The notes under the pieces were generated by a model. That model saw only the letters and a program-made list of their open reading frames with translations, did no database searches and had not been told where the DNA came from. A stretch of 64,000 nt of DNA from Ephydatia muelleri (lineage: Eukaryota; Porifera; Demospongiae; Spongillida; Spongillidae). The stretch lies in NCBI GenBank assembly GCA_013339895.1, contig JABACO010000006.1, positions 4,115,109 to 4,179,108 on the forward strand. The letters are read 5' to 3'. Numbering within the stretch: the stretch's first letter is position 1; every line of letters begins with the position of its first letter. Both the position numbers and the translations under genes were made by a program. Shown here piece by piece: positions 11,931 through 23,992 of the stretch.

Positions 11931-14900
11931 ATGGCAGAATTGTCTAAAATAGTAGAAATCCATCAGTTTATTCAACAGAAGCTAGAAGTAGAAAGAAAGA
12001 CGTACAAGCAGATAAGCGAGGAGCTGCTACAACTTTACGGCCCAATGACTGGTTTAAGTGCAGATAGCGTGAAACGATTCTGCGTAGCAAACGACTTTAA
12101 TCGCACGTCGCGCCTTTCGGCAAGAGAATTGGAAGTGGTTTTGAAATGTGCTGTTGCCGAAGTAAGCTATCGCGTTTTTGAGTCGCAATTTTGTGTTCAC
12201 AACTTTCTACATTCATAAGGTAGGTCCATCATATGGACGAAAAACTATGCAAGGTTACCTCGCCACTAAAGGAGTGCGAGCAGGAGTTCGGCAGATTGGA
12301 AACGTTCTTCGCCACGTCTATCCGCACTATCACTCAAGACGACTAAACATGGCTGCAGAAAGAATCAATCCTGTTCCGTACCGGGCCCAGTATTTTGGAC
12401 ACAAACTTCATATGGATCAAAATGAGAAGCTAGTAATGTTTGGTGTCACACACATATGTGCCATTGATGGATACAGTCGAAAGGTTGTATCTTTTTCAAC
12501 GATGCCTGTGAAGAATACGGTAATTATTTTGTATCTGTTATGACTAGATGTTACCAATTCATTTGAGCATTATGTAATTTATGTAATAATATATATTTTA
12601 GGCCTGCTATTCTCAATTATGGTGTATGGGATCAAATAAGAGTGGATCATGGGAAAGAATGGATGCTCAGCCTTTTTATCCAAGAATTGCTAGCTGATCA
12701 GAGAACTGACACCACGCGTGCTCCTCACTTACAAACATCTTCTAAACTGGTTAGTTTCATTACTCAACAGTTTTAATGAGATGTGTTAATCTTAATAAAA
12801 TGTGAACTGCTAACTTATTTATGTTACAGTATTGCGGTTGTGTTGAACTTGCTTGTGGGTTTTGGTATCATGTACTATTCAGTGTGCCCCACAATGAATT
12901 TGTCAAGTACATGTAGTTATTCAAGTGTGTTGTTATTAATACGTGTTTTTACATTCATGATTTGTAAGCAAATTATAATAGCTACCATTATGAGGCTCAT
13001 TTCAGTTAGTTGAAAGTCAAACAGATGCACCATTCACTAGGTCGATATCATAAATTAATGCATTTCTTACTGCTATGTCAATAGTACCATTCACACAAAA
13101 AATTGTGTACATAATGAGTCTACCTTTAAGTAGTCTACATAAGCAAATGTTGTGCAATCATTTATAGTATAAGTTTTTCAGGGTTCGTACAGAATATTAA
13201 AAAATGATTTCAAGGACTTCTCAAGGGCTTTCAAGTACCAATTGTAGCTATTTTCAAGGATGGCATATCACAATATGTACATGCAAATGTGTGCTATCAC
13301 TGGCTGTGTGAATATGTATCATATTATCCTGTACAGTATGAAACAATATACATTCACTGTTATCAATTGTTAACATCCATTACAGTGATACAGTTTAACA
13401 AACTACGTGCACGTTTTCTCACTTGATTTGTGCCAATGCTTTGGGCAAATCACGTTCCGCTCAATGTATAGGGGAGGTGGTGATGATATCATTGGCGCGA
13501 ATCAAGCGGGAAAACGTGCACATAGTTTGTTAAACTGTATCTCCATAACGGATGACATACATATTAACAAACTGAACTAATCAATAAGTATAGAACTCTC
13601 CTCTATGTACACCCTGAATTTGATACGCTTTCAACACTTGCATCTTGAGAAATGTCTATTTCTAACCCACGGGGTTAACGAACTTTGTACCCATGGCACG
13701 GAAAAGAAGAAGATCACAAAAATCAATTTCCACATCGAGAGATGATGTGGGAACAAGTATAAGAAATGTGAAAGGAAAAGGTTGTATTGTTACAAAGATA
13801 TACTGTTTTGTTCAACATTGAATTTTATAGTGATAAATTTTAAAACTCAGAAGGGTATGAAACGCCGTTCCCCTCAAAATTCAGAGCATTTGAATTATTT
13901 TTGAATTTATTTATCCATAGTAATTTTGAAATACTATGTAATAAATAGAAAGGACTGCCTTGGTCGCTATATGTACTTGAATTTGACATGTTTTCTGAAC
14001 AAACACGTTGTATTGTTCGCTGCATGGTTGGTACGTTTGTTGCTGTGTGTTCTTAACAAATGTAGCTTTTTTACCCTCGAACACCTCTTCATTGTAGCTT
14101 CTTTGGATCGTAAGTGGGTGTGTACTAGCTCTTTAGTTCCTCTTGAGCTCGGCCTCCATATGCATGTTAGCTTTACTACTTATATATTACCGGTAGGCAC
14201 AATATCCCAGATCCTGTTGTTTTCTGTATACTTTCCTAAGCCCTCCCTTTGTCTGCATATGCTTTACCCAATCAAAACGGTGTATGCACGATGCATTCTG
14301 AGCGGTGATCCAAAACTGGACTGTACTGTATATAAGAGATCAACACATACAGTGTATGTTATATACATCGTACACAATTACGTTGCTTAACTGCTGAACG
14401 TTTTGCTTGCAAAATATGCACTTTTTTCTTCTCTTGGTACTGATTTCCCTTTTATTCCTTTCTCAGGTCTTCAGTGTGATATTTTTCAACAAAATCCTAT
14501 TTTCAAAAAGCTTACACGTTCCCCACTGAAAATTAAATTGTTAATTGTAAATAGTACTTAACACCGCATCCGCATATAATCTGGGTCAGGTTTTGGGGGG
14601 AAACTAAAAAACCAAAAGGTCCGCTAGCAATACTATGACAGATTTTAGTTGTCAAGATAATGCATCAACCTATGGTATATCACACAGCAGTTTATCCTTA
14701 TATAAAACATCTTTGCAGGATGAGATCAGCGTGCTTTTAATACATCGGTTTGGTACTCTGGAAGGCATCACAAAGATGGATTTGAAATGCTAATATTTAC
14801 TATAAAACTATACCTACTGATTAAATAACTACTTTAGAAGCTAAGAAAACTGGTATCATCATTCAAATCAACGTTTTCACATCACAGACAAACGCTAAAG

Positions 14901-17900
14901 CCTAGTAGGTACCGGAGGACGTCGAGGTTAACTAATTGCCATCAATAATTGAAATAACATTGTTACGGATCCGGGCGCCTCCTTCACGGGAAAACGAATC
15001 CGGAAGGTATTGTACAACCTAAATGCAAATGCAAAGTTGGATCATGTCTGTTGGTACACTTTACCTGGTGAAAACGAGATTCGGAATGAAATTACTAGAT
15101 TGTTTGGAAGGAAGAAAGGCAGCAATAAGGATGATATAGGCAGGGCTGAAAGTGAACATGATGACGGGACTGAGGGCAGAAAAGGCAGGTGACAAAGCAA
15201 TCTACCCAGGCAATATATAAAACCTTTAGAAGAACTCATACAACAGAACCCAACGATAAAATCTGCATAAGCAACTAGGCAAACTCAAAGCTGCACTGAA
15301 CTTGCCTGCAAACCAAACTGAGCATGATAAAGCGATAAAAACTAAAGTAAGCAGCCTGGAAAGAAAATTCAAAATAAGAGAGAAAGCGAACATTTTGTGG
15401 ACAAGTTTGCAATTTGCATGTACTCACTTCATGTTTTTTTTTTGTAGTTGTTTCTAAGCATATACCGTTATCTGGTACATGTACAAACCCATACAGGCAC
15501 AAGCTAGCATCTGTATACGGCACATTTGGCTGCATGTATGCTTTGTAGCTCTATATAGGCATGCAGGATGGAGGAGTAGTGAATGATTGCCAGCTTTGAA
15601 TGATCTGTATAACCCTTGATACGACTGGAGCTCCAAGCACCATACCAGCCACGTGAACTATAAAAGCACGATACATATCGTAGGTGTGCGTATCATTTTA
15701 TAAATTGACTAAAAGGTACAACTACACGTACGCAAAGCACTGAGAAAGTGTAAGAAACAAATAATACACTTTGTAGCAAACAATCCTAAGGTCAAAAGAG
15801 CGTTTTTCACGATCAAAAATCAGTTTTCACCGATTTTGACCCTGCTACATTCCAGCGTGTCTGTAGTTTCAAGCCGACCATCGGTCCTCATGCTGAAGAC
15901 ACCAGTTGTTGTCTCAATGGTTGTAGTAATAAAATCCTGTGTCAAAAACAAAAAAATATCGTCAGCGGGACCCCTTTCATATTTTACACTTCCCCCAAAT
16001 TTTGGCCGTTTTCACCCGTTTACTCACGGATACGGTGTTAAAATCTGAGTCCCCCCTGAATTTTTACATGTATTATACAACATTCCTACTTGTATGCTTA
16101 CGTAAGAACAAGAGTTCAAGAAACTATTGTTGACATGTACATGTGGATCCAGATGCATAAAAGTTTGATCTAAACATCAAGATAAAAATCTCATAATTGA
16201 TGGTGGACGAGATGATTCGCAATTCCAAGAAAACACTTTCGATATTGTATTTATAATGCAACTTTGGGTATAGTCTACCAGAATAAAATATAGATGAAAC
16301 CTGATGTGTAGGGTTGGTAAAGTGTAATTATAAAGTGAATAGCAGGAATGTATGAACAATTATATAAAAACATTCTCTATGAGAAAGTTGGTAGTATATA
16401 GGATTTGAAGGCAATAGTGGTGTAAAAGGCAGGGAAACAAGGGTTGAATGATAAAGAAAAACGAAATAGTCCTATATTTAGCCGGCGTGCATACATTATA
16501 TTGTGCATGCATGTGCTAAATATAGTATTGGGCACCACAAGTAGCATGTAGTGTATATAGTGTATCGCTGTGTATTTGCTAAGTAGTGTAGGTCTGTATT
16601 AAATTCTGCTGTAATTTATACTTCTGAGTTTATTTGTCAGGAACTCATTTCCACGACAGCCATGATTAAAAGAAAAATTAGGTTTTTTAATTGGGTTTAG
16701 ATATATGTAGTGTAGTGTATGTGTAGTGTATGTAGTGTGGGTGTAGGTATGTATCATGTAGTGTGAGTGTAGTGTAGTGTGAGTATAGTGTAGGTATTGT
16801 ATAGTGTGGGTGTAGTTATGTATAGTGTAGTGTGAGTGTAGTGTAGTGTGAGTATAGTGTAGGTATTGTATAGTGTGGGTGTAGTTATGTATAGTGTAGT
16901 GTGAGTGTAGTGTAGTGTAGTGCAGTGTGGGTATGTGTATAGTGTAGTGTGAATGTAGCTATGTTAGTGTGGGTGTAGTTATATATAGTGTAGTGTGAGT
17001 GTAGTAATGTGTTTTGTAGTGTAGGTGTAGCATGTTGATCTACCCCCCTTTTGTAAATTGTATCTCTTTAAATAGGCAGTATATTTGATGCCATTACTTG
17101 TCCTTCAGTCCATTCATTCATATTGTTTAATACCATACTTTGTATAGGGGTAATCATTGTAAATTACAGTGGGTAAGCTTGACGGTATCATTGCATCAGT
17201 GCAAATACAGTTTGCTTTTGTTTCTCCCAAACATTTGGTTTGGTATTGATTCTTTTGTTCAGAGGTATGAGTGCCATATGCCTTGATATTGAAATAAATC
17301 ATGCCAGCTGTAATTCTTAGTGGGGAACTGGGGGGTGAACGTGTAAGCTTTTTTAAAAATATCACACTGAAAAACTGAGAAAAGAACAAAAGGGAAATCT
17401 ACTACCAAGAGAAGAAAAAGTGCATAATTTGTACAAGCAGAATGTTCAGCTCGTTCGTAATTTTGTACAATGTAGATAACATATGTATGTGTTGATCTCT
17501 TATATACAGTACAGTCCGGTTTTCTATCACCGCTCAGAATGCATCGTGCATACACCGTTCTGATCAGGTAAAACTTAGGAAAGTATACAGGAAAGCAACA
17601 GATCTGGGATATTGCGCCTACCGGTAATATATAAGCAGTAAAACTAACATGCATATGGAGGCCGAGCTCGAGAGAACTAAAGAGCTAGTACACACCCGCT
17701 TACAAGCTACATGTACAATGAAGAGGTGTTCAATGGGTAAAAAAGCTGCATTTGTTAAGAATGCACAGCAACAAAAGTACCCAACCCAGCGAACAATACG
17801 TGTTTGTTGAGAAAACCAAGTAGCGACCAAGGCAGTCCTTTCTATTTATTAGATAGTATTTGAAAATTACTATGGATAAAATAAAAAATTGAAGTGCAAA

Positions 17901-18443
17901 ATAGGTACTTATGTAGAAGGGTTCTACCGCTTTTTTTTGCTTTATCCGTTATGGAGATACACAAGTGTGCAAAGTAATTGCATATTTCCCAAGCGTTACG
18001 CACCATTAACGTATTACTCAGAGGATTTCCTGTTCAATAACCGTGTCTCCACCCACCGACATCTCACCGCCCAAAAAGTAATAACGAGTACATCGAACGT
18101 CTAGTTCTGTTTCCCCTTCTTGACCATAGCGGACAGAAGATTTGTAAAGCAATAGAAATACGTGAATTCAGCTGCCTTCACAATACGCAACACAATACGT
18201 TTAGTAGTACGCGCACGCGGGCCTGTTGGTGCTTGGGTGCCACTCCTTGCCCATTTATACGTGCACAACGCTCTCTGAAACGCAGTTTTTTGCGTTTTGC
18301 ACACACACAAATAACACCCCCTTTATAGCTACATGTATGTACCAGCATGTAGTACTCTCATTGGCCGACTAAAATCCATCAATTGGTGAACCTTTTATAT
18401 TAGGTTGTACAATCCTTTCCAGTGTGATTTATGGATGATTTGG

Positions 18444-18485
<42 letters not shown>

Positions 18486-19645
18486 ACACAATAATACACA
18501 TACACAGACAATAACACACACACACATACACACGCATGAGTCATGCTTCAATCACAAACATATACCTCTTGGTACTCCACTTGCACTCCGGCCCACAGTC
18601 ATATATGCCTCCAGTATTATATCCTATAGGAACATGAGCATCTAGTGTAGGTGATGGGACATGAGCATCTAGTGTAGGTGATGGGACATGAGCATCTAGT
18701 GTAGGTGATGGGACATGAGCATCTAGTGAAGGTGATGGGACATGAGCATCTAGTGTAGGTGATGGGACATGAGCATCTAGTGTAGGTGATGGGACATGAG
18801 CATCTAGTGTAGGTGATGGTACATGAGCATCTAGTGGAGGTGATGGGACATGAGCATCTAGTGTAGGTGATGGGACATGAGCGTCTAGTGTAGGTGATGG
18901 GACATGAGCATCTAGTGAAGGTGATGGGACATGAGCATCTAGTGTAGGTGATGGGACATGAGCGTCTAGTGGAGGTGATTGGACATGAGCATCTAGTGTA
19001 GGTGATGGGACATGAGCATCTAGTGTAGGCGATGGTACATGAGCTTCTAGTGTACATGAGCATCTAGTGTAGGTGATGGACATGAGCGTCTAGTGGAGGT
19101 GATGTTACATTAGCATCTAGTGGAGGTGATGGTACATGAGCGTCTAGTGTAGGTGATGGTACATGAGCGTCTAGTGTAGGTGATGGTACACGAGCATCTA
19201 GTGAAGGTGATGGGACATGAGTGTATTGGATACGAATATAAACAGTTTCTTAAAGATCAGTAGGCAATATGGTACATGAGCATCTAGTGAAGGTGATGGG
19301 ACATGAGCGTATTGGATACGAATATAAACAGTTTCTTAAAGATCAGTAGGTCAATAAGTCTATTTTTTAACCAAAGATATACATCCCTCTATGTAAAAGG
19401 GATGGAGCCAGTAGGGGGAAAAAAACAAAACAAGGGAAATTGCATATGAGGTGAATACATATATAAACACAAAAATCTACTGGAGGTATATATGACTGTG
19501 GGCCGGAGTGCAAGTGGAGTACCAAGAGGTATATGTTTGTGATTGAAGCATGACTCGTGCGTGTGTATGTGTGTTATTGTCTTTGTATGTGTGTTATTGT
19601 GTGTGTGTGTATGTATGTGTGTTATTGTCTGTGTATGTGTGTTAT

Positions 19646-19724
<79 letters not shown>

Positions 19725-22359
19725 CCAAATCATCCATAAATCACACTGGAAAGGGACCTACGAATTTTATTTTGTACAACCTAATATAAAAGGTTCACCA
19801 ATTCATCAATTCATGGATTTTAGTCGGTCAATGAGAGTACTACATGCTGGTACATACATGTAGCTATAAGGGGGTGTTATTCGTGTGTGTGTGTGTGCAG
19901 AACGCAAAAAAACTGAATGGTTTCGCTTCAGATTAAGCTAACCCCTGTTGCATTAACTGGATGCACTTTAGTAATCTCATGCTGTTATAGCGTTGTGCAC
20001 GTATAAATGGGCAAGGAGTGGCACCCAAGCACCAACAGGCCCGCGTGCGCGTACTACTAAACGTACTGTGTTGCGTATTGTGAAGGCAGCTGAATTCACG
20101 TATTTCTATTGCTTTACGAATCTTCTGTCCGCTATGGTCAAGAAGGGGAAACAGAACTAGACGTTCGATGTACTCGTTATTACTTTTTGGGCGGTGAGAT
20201 ATCGGTGGGTGGAGACACAGTTATTGAACAGGAAGTAATTGCATAATCATGTCCTTGAGTAATACGTTAATGGTGCGTAACACACGGGATATATGCAATT
20301 ACTTTGCACACTTGTATCTCCATAATGGATAAAGCGAAAATTAACAAACAGAACAAATCAATAGCGGTAGGACCCTTCTACATAGATACCTATTTTGAAT
20401 CGATTTGGACACTCCTACCTGAAGATGTGGCCGTTTTGAACCCTACGGGGTATCGGACCTTGAAACGTCGGTACCCGCATGTGTAAGATACCAAAATGAA
20501 TTTTCACATATAGTGATGGTGTATTATGTTGTGTTAAAAATAGGAACCCGATAGTGTTAATATTTGGGAAGATATATCGATTAAAATGTTATGAAATCCA
20601 CAAGACCCATTTTTGTATAGAACGTTCCAAATATATACAAAGGGAGGGGGGGGGGGCCAAAAAAACCTGTGTGGGACCCCCCCCCCCCCCCCCCCCCCCC
20701 CATCGTCCAATATTGTGGGGCGTAAAGAGAGGATTACAAATCTGCTTTTAAAATATAAATCGGATGTAAATAAAAGAAGATACGAGGGATCAAAAATGGG
20801 GGGCATAGGGCTACCACCCTATGCCCATTACATTTAACCCCCTAGTGGTTATTTCCTATTGCTAACCAAATTAGGAGTTATCACTAGGGGGTTAAATGTT
20901 AAATCCATCACTACCGGTATTACTAGTGTCTAGCGATTATGTGTGAGATCTCAGTGAGGTTGTTTGGCTGTGAGGAATAGATCAATGCTACTCCCGTGTA
21001 AATCCAACGCGAAACAAAAAGATACAAAAAAATGTGAAAATGTAATGGGCGTAGGGTGTTACCCCCTACGCCTCCCATTTTTGATCCCTCGTATCTTTTT
21101 CGATTTTTATTTTGAAAGCAGATTCATAATTCTCTCCTTAAACTCTACAATATTGGACGATGGAGTCCGTACAGTTTTTCTTGCCCCCCCTCGATATATA
21201 TATTTTTTAATTTTTGCTCACTGATATCAGCAAGCGTAAGTCATGAAAACAAGTCCCTCTCATTTCTTCTCCAGAGAGTGTCCTTTGCACTCCAGCATGG
21301 CAATGCTGCCTCTGTACTGGGCACCACAAGTAGCATGTAGTTTATATAGTGTATTCCTGTGTATTTGCTAAATAGTGTAAGTCTGCAAATTCTGCTGTAA
21401 AACTTTAGGTGAATATTATTTTTTCCCAGTCAATACAAAAGAATGAAATAATTAAAAAGTTCATTAGAAGCGACATTTATTTTGAAAACAGTTTTCCTTG
21501 ATCCTAGTAGGTGTAGCCATAAAAGAGGATTCCAAATTTTCCTCCATCCACAAATTACACAAGATATTTGATATTCATATCCATGTGGAAACTATGGCAT
21601 GATATATAATATTTCTATCGCAATTGCAACCACTGCAAAAAGTCGTGATTTACCATGATTATTTCCACATGAGGATATGCTTTCTGATCATTATTATGAT
21701 TTACAAACATCTTTCACTAATATGTCACATGTTGCCTTGTGTTACTGGAATGCCAGAGATATCAGTTATGATGCCAATCAATAGGTGGAATGTTTTCATC
21801 AGACTATTAAATGGTTTCTTTCTTTGTCCTTTAGAATCATATGGTGGAGAGATTCTGGGTTGAAATCAACACACGTGTGAACTATCCAATAAAAGCAGTT
21901 CTAATTGATATGAATGAAGAAGGAAGCATCCGATTGGACGATATTGTACACTGCTTCTGTATATCCTGGTTTACAGTAAGAGTGGCAAATGTTGGAGCAA
22001 CAATGGCAGTAGGTTCGTGGAATCACCACCACATCCCAAATGTGGGAATCCCTGACCATTTGATGTCTAACAATAACAGAGCTGCACATGTTCCTACTGC
22101 AAGTTTGCCAACTACCGAGGAAGCTGTTAGGCAGCATGAAAGAATGGGTGGACATCTGAACGTAACGCCACGATTTGGAATGGATCCATTGGCAAATAAT
22201 ATGGAACTAGGTGCAATCAGAAATGAAAACTTTAATCGGCGATATCCTCAGTTTGATCATTTCTTTCACTCTTTAGTGAATGGAAATCAAGGTCCATTCA
22301 GAGAAGGTCTCCTGTATATCATCTCTGTTACTCAACGACTGTCCATGAGCATGCAATAA
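11931..22359 (+). CDS. Integrase-core (rve-type, DDE) domain protein with a 9-kb intron
   Basis: Exons: 11931-12161, 12220-12519, 12602-12749 and 21835-22359 (stop). The N-terminal 77 residues form a helical region ending in a helix-turn-helix-like block (ISEELLQLYGPMTGLSADSV). Exon 2 has GYLATKGVRAG and the first catalytic Asp (HKLHMDQNEKL). Exon 3 has the second (RVDHGKEW). Exon 4 opens with NHMVERFWVEINTRVNYPIK, supplying the Glu. The DDE order and the RINPVPYRAQYFGHKLHMD and IDGYSRKVV motifs match the animal/fungal single-gene integrase-core family (Pfam rva_4 type), which resembles domesticated transposases. The frame is continuous from exon 1 to 2 and from 3 to 4. The exon 2-3 junction is off by one base, and about 8-10 residues expected after MPVKN are missing, so a microexon or small lesion is possible. 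Intron 3 is 9,085 bp, against 58 and 82 bp for the others. Confidence 0.75.
13185..13260. repeat. Dispersed-repeat-like segment
   Basis: The sequence TTCAGGGTTCGTACAGAAT followed by AAGGACTTCTCAAGGGCTTTCAAG resembles termini of repeats common in marine animal genomes. This is a recollection, not a match found within this window. Confidence 0.3.
13387..13546. repeat. Hairpin repeat
   Basis: GATACAGTTTAACAAACTA...GTGCACGTTTTC near 13387-13425 is repeated inverted at about 13503-13546 around a loop of roughly 80 bases. It is immediately followed by a sequence (13540-13720) related to the outer ends of the inverted repeat at 17893-20402. Confidence 0.7.
13694..13783 (+). CDS. Possible small basic exon inside the intron
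   Basis: An ATG opens a short basic reading frame (MARKRRRSQKS...) running to a potential donor (AAAG|GTTGTA). It adjoins repeat sequence and could be the N-terminus of a decayed transposase. No homology is recognised and it may be chance. Confidence 0.2.
15010..15192 (+). other. Unrecognised charged reading frame in the intron
   Basis: A 60-residue frame with a Lys/Glu/Asp/Gly-rich second half (LFGRKKGSNKDDIG). It might be a fragment of a repeat-borne gene; I recognise no domain and no splice context confirms it. Confidence 0.2.
16363..16505. mobile_element. Diverged, truncated copy of the 295-bp hairpin MITE
   Basis: ATAAAAACATTCTCTATGAGAAAGTTGGTAGTATATAGG through GTCCTATATTTAGC matches, with substitutions, one arm of the MITE at 29975-30269. 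Only about 11 bases of the second arm (GCTAAATATAG) remain. Confidence 0.75.
16526..16616 (+). repeat. Dispersed direct repeat, copy 1
   Basis: GGGCACCACAAGTAGCATG and about 70 following bases recur at 21317-21403 with a few changes. Both copies lie in the same 9-kb intron. Confidence 0.8.
16695..17035. repeat. TGTAGTG-rich minisatellite
   Basis: Irregular tandem array of GTGTAGTGTGAGTGTAG and GTGTGGGTGTAGTTATGTAT units, with a longer higher-order repeat of about 73 bp seen twice (about 16760-16910). Confidence 0.85.
18443..18540. repeat. CA-rich microsatellite
   Basis: (CA)n run followed by interrupted ACACACATACAC motifs. It is the left-arm counterpart of the longer GT array at 19556-19722. 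Confidence 0.95.
18631..19240. repeat. 27-bp minisatellite
   Basis: About 22 copies of a unit such as ACATGAGCATCTAGTGTAGG-TGATGGG with point variants (GCATCT/GCGTCT, TGTAGG/TGGAGG/TGAAGG). Because 27 is a multiple of three, minus-strand frames stay open (a nine-residue SPTLDAHVP repeat). I regard these as array artefacts. A copy with flank recurs at about 19270-19310. Confidence 0.95.
19556..19722. repeat. GT microsatellite
   Basis: Interrupted then pure (GT)n of about 70 bases, in the right arm of inverted repeat II. Confidence 0.95.
20633..21205. repeat. Inverted repeat III with poly-G/poly-C tracts
   Basis: Arms about 20633-20840 and 21040-21205. GATACGAGGGATCAAAAATG and CATCGTCCAATATTG on the left recur inverted on the right. 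The left arm carries runs of about 12 G and about 25 C. The right arm has only short C runs, so the homopolymers grew after the arms separated. A further internal hairpin (TTAACCCCCTAGTG...CACTAGGGGGTTAA) lies at about 20836-20897. Confidence 0.85.
21317..21403 (+). repeat. Dispersed direct repeat, copy 2
   Basis: Second copy of the repeat at 16526-16616, same orientation. Confidence 0.8.
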
Positions 22360-23494
22360 GATTAATGTTAGCGGTACATGCACTATCTTTCAATTGATTG
22401 ACTGTTTGTTGTTGTTTGATACCATAAAATGAAAACTAGTATCCTCTGTGCATGCTCCAGAGTCCATGCAGGCATAACTTATTTCCGGGGTGTCCTAAAA
22501 AATCAAGTACATTTAGCTGTTAGTAGCTAATCACTTAATTGTGCAAAACCATTTTTTAGTCACACAACTAAGATAGAGCAAATTGTTTGAATCAGCCGGA
22601 TATCTAAACATTCCCATTCTGTGGAAGAACCAAGACTTAATTTTTGTTACATGTGACCTGTGCTGCCCCTGCATAGCTATGTCCGCTTTCCATGGGGCAC
22701 GTGCAGCAGTGAGCCACAGGTATCCATCAGATAAAGAGAAAAAGTGTATTAAAATAACATAAACACTAATAAGTGACTGTGTGCCACTGGCACCAACCGT
22801 ATACATTTAGCTCATTCTATAAGACCAATTAACTACAGTGACATGGGATCCTGGAACCGGACAGACAAGGATATTGATAAACCAAATACATAAACAGATT
22901 GATTTTTCACCAGAGGTGATGAAAAGTTTCAAAGTCACAAACCGAGGCTGTGACAATGGATATAAAAGCGAGATACAACGAAAAACCTAAATTTCTAAAC
23001 ATTTGAACCGTTGAGTATCGGGAGTTTAAAAGTTTAGTTTTTTAAAGCAAAAACCAAGTAAAATTATAAATAAGGCAACTGGGAATGAGGGGATAGAATT
23101 TAGTCCGAATCGTACAAGGTAGTAAAATTCCAAACAAGTTTGAGCATTCGGCCGTTTGAAGTTTACAAGTTTAGATATTTACATGCGCGGTGACGTATAT
23201 TCCGAATGACTAAACTTCAGGTCCAGTAATTAGATGTTTGCACCAATTTCGTCATAGAAAATCATATTCCAATCATTTTGACTGATTGGGACGTGGAATT
23301 TATAAGTTTAGACTTTTAAAGCGAAAATCAAGTAAAAATATAAATAAGGCAACTGGGAATGAGGGGATAGAATTTAGTCCGGATCGTACAAGGTAGTAAA
23401 ATTCCATCAATTTCGTGATAGAAACTCATATTCCAAATATTTCAACTGATCGGGACGTGGAGTGCTCTAAAGGTACACGGACCAGAATGGTCCG
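22360..23494. other. Intergenic sequence with a tandem duplication
   Basis: No gene seen. The segment at about 23028-23130 and 23243-23297 is repeated at about 23307-23460 (shared AAATAAGGCAACTGGGAATG and ATTTAGTCCG...ATCGTACAAGG), a duplication with a period of about 275 bp and a deletion in the second copy. Confidence 0.75.
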
Positions 23495-23992
23495 TGCACC
23501 ATCCCTTCTCCACCATCCCTCCTCCACAACTTCTCCACCATCCCTCCTCCACCATCCCCTCTCCACCATCCCTCCTCCACCGTCCCTCCTCCACCATTCC
23601 TCCTCCACCATCCCTCCTCCACCGTCCCTCCTCCACCATCCCTCCTCCACCATCCCTCCTCCACCGTCCCTCCTCCACCGTCCCTCCTCCACCCATCCCT
23701 CCTCCACCATCCCTCCTCCACCATCCCTCCACTACCCCCTCCTCCACCACCCCTCCTCCACCGCCCCTACTCCACCGTCCGTCCTCCACCGTACGTCCTC
23801 CACCGTCCCCCCTCCACTGTCTCTCCTCCACCGTCCCTCCTCCACCACCACTCCTCCACCACCCCTCCTCCACCGTCCCTCCTCCACCGTCCCTCCTCCA
23901 CCATCCCTCCTCCACCATCCCTCCTCCACCATCCCTCCTCCACCATCCCTCCTCCACCATCCCTCCTCCACCATCCCTCCTCCACCATCCAT
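23495..23992. repeat. 14-bp CT-rich minisatellite, array 1
   Basis: Variant copies of CCATCCCTCCTCCA, including CCGTCCCTCCTCCA. One strand is nearly all pyrimidine. The period is not a multiple of three, so open frames on both strands are artefacts. Confidence 0.95.

Larger units (their letters stand above)
13897..17890. repeat. Large inverted repeat I (arms about 600 bp)
   Basis: Left arm about 13897-14530, right arm about 17321-17890. For example GGACTGCCTTGGTCGCTA at 13950-13970 appears inverted near 17818-17840, and CCGGTAGGCACAATATCCCAG near 14190 appears inverted near 17600-17627. The arms differ by scattered substitutions and small indels. The loop of about 2.8 kb holds a MITE remnant, a dispersed repeat and a minisatellite. 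It could be a large foldback transposon or two inverted copies of one element. The right arm ends where inverted repeat II begins. Confidence 0.85.
17893..20402. repeat. Large inverted repeat II (arms about 700-900 bp)
   Basis: Left arm 17893 to about 18616, right arm about 19478-20402. Shared landmarks read inverted in the two arms: TAGGTACTTATGTAGAAGGG against CCCTTCTACATAGATACCTA, the GCCTGTTGGTGCTTGGGTGCC block, and ACTTGCACTCCGGCCCACAG. The right arm has extra sequence (about 19905-19985 and 20236-20290). Both arms contain a CA/GT microsatellite, and the loop is a 27-bp minisatellite. The structure suggests a foldback element whose tandem repeats expanded after duplication. Confidence 0.85.

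Noticed and set aside
12783-13013. Hydrophobic small protein in the big intron
   Set aside because: AT-rich sequence easily gives Leu/Ile/Val-rich frames; no start context or homology.
18541-19083. Long minus-strand frames with nine-residue repeats
   Set aside because: They follow directly from a 27-bp satellite whose period is a multiple of three; there is no start context, splice evidence or domain.
19389-19863. Poly-His/Thr and Cys/Val frames
   Set aside because: Pure translations of the CA/GT microsatellite.
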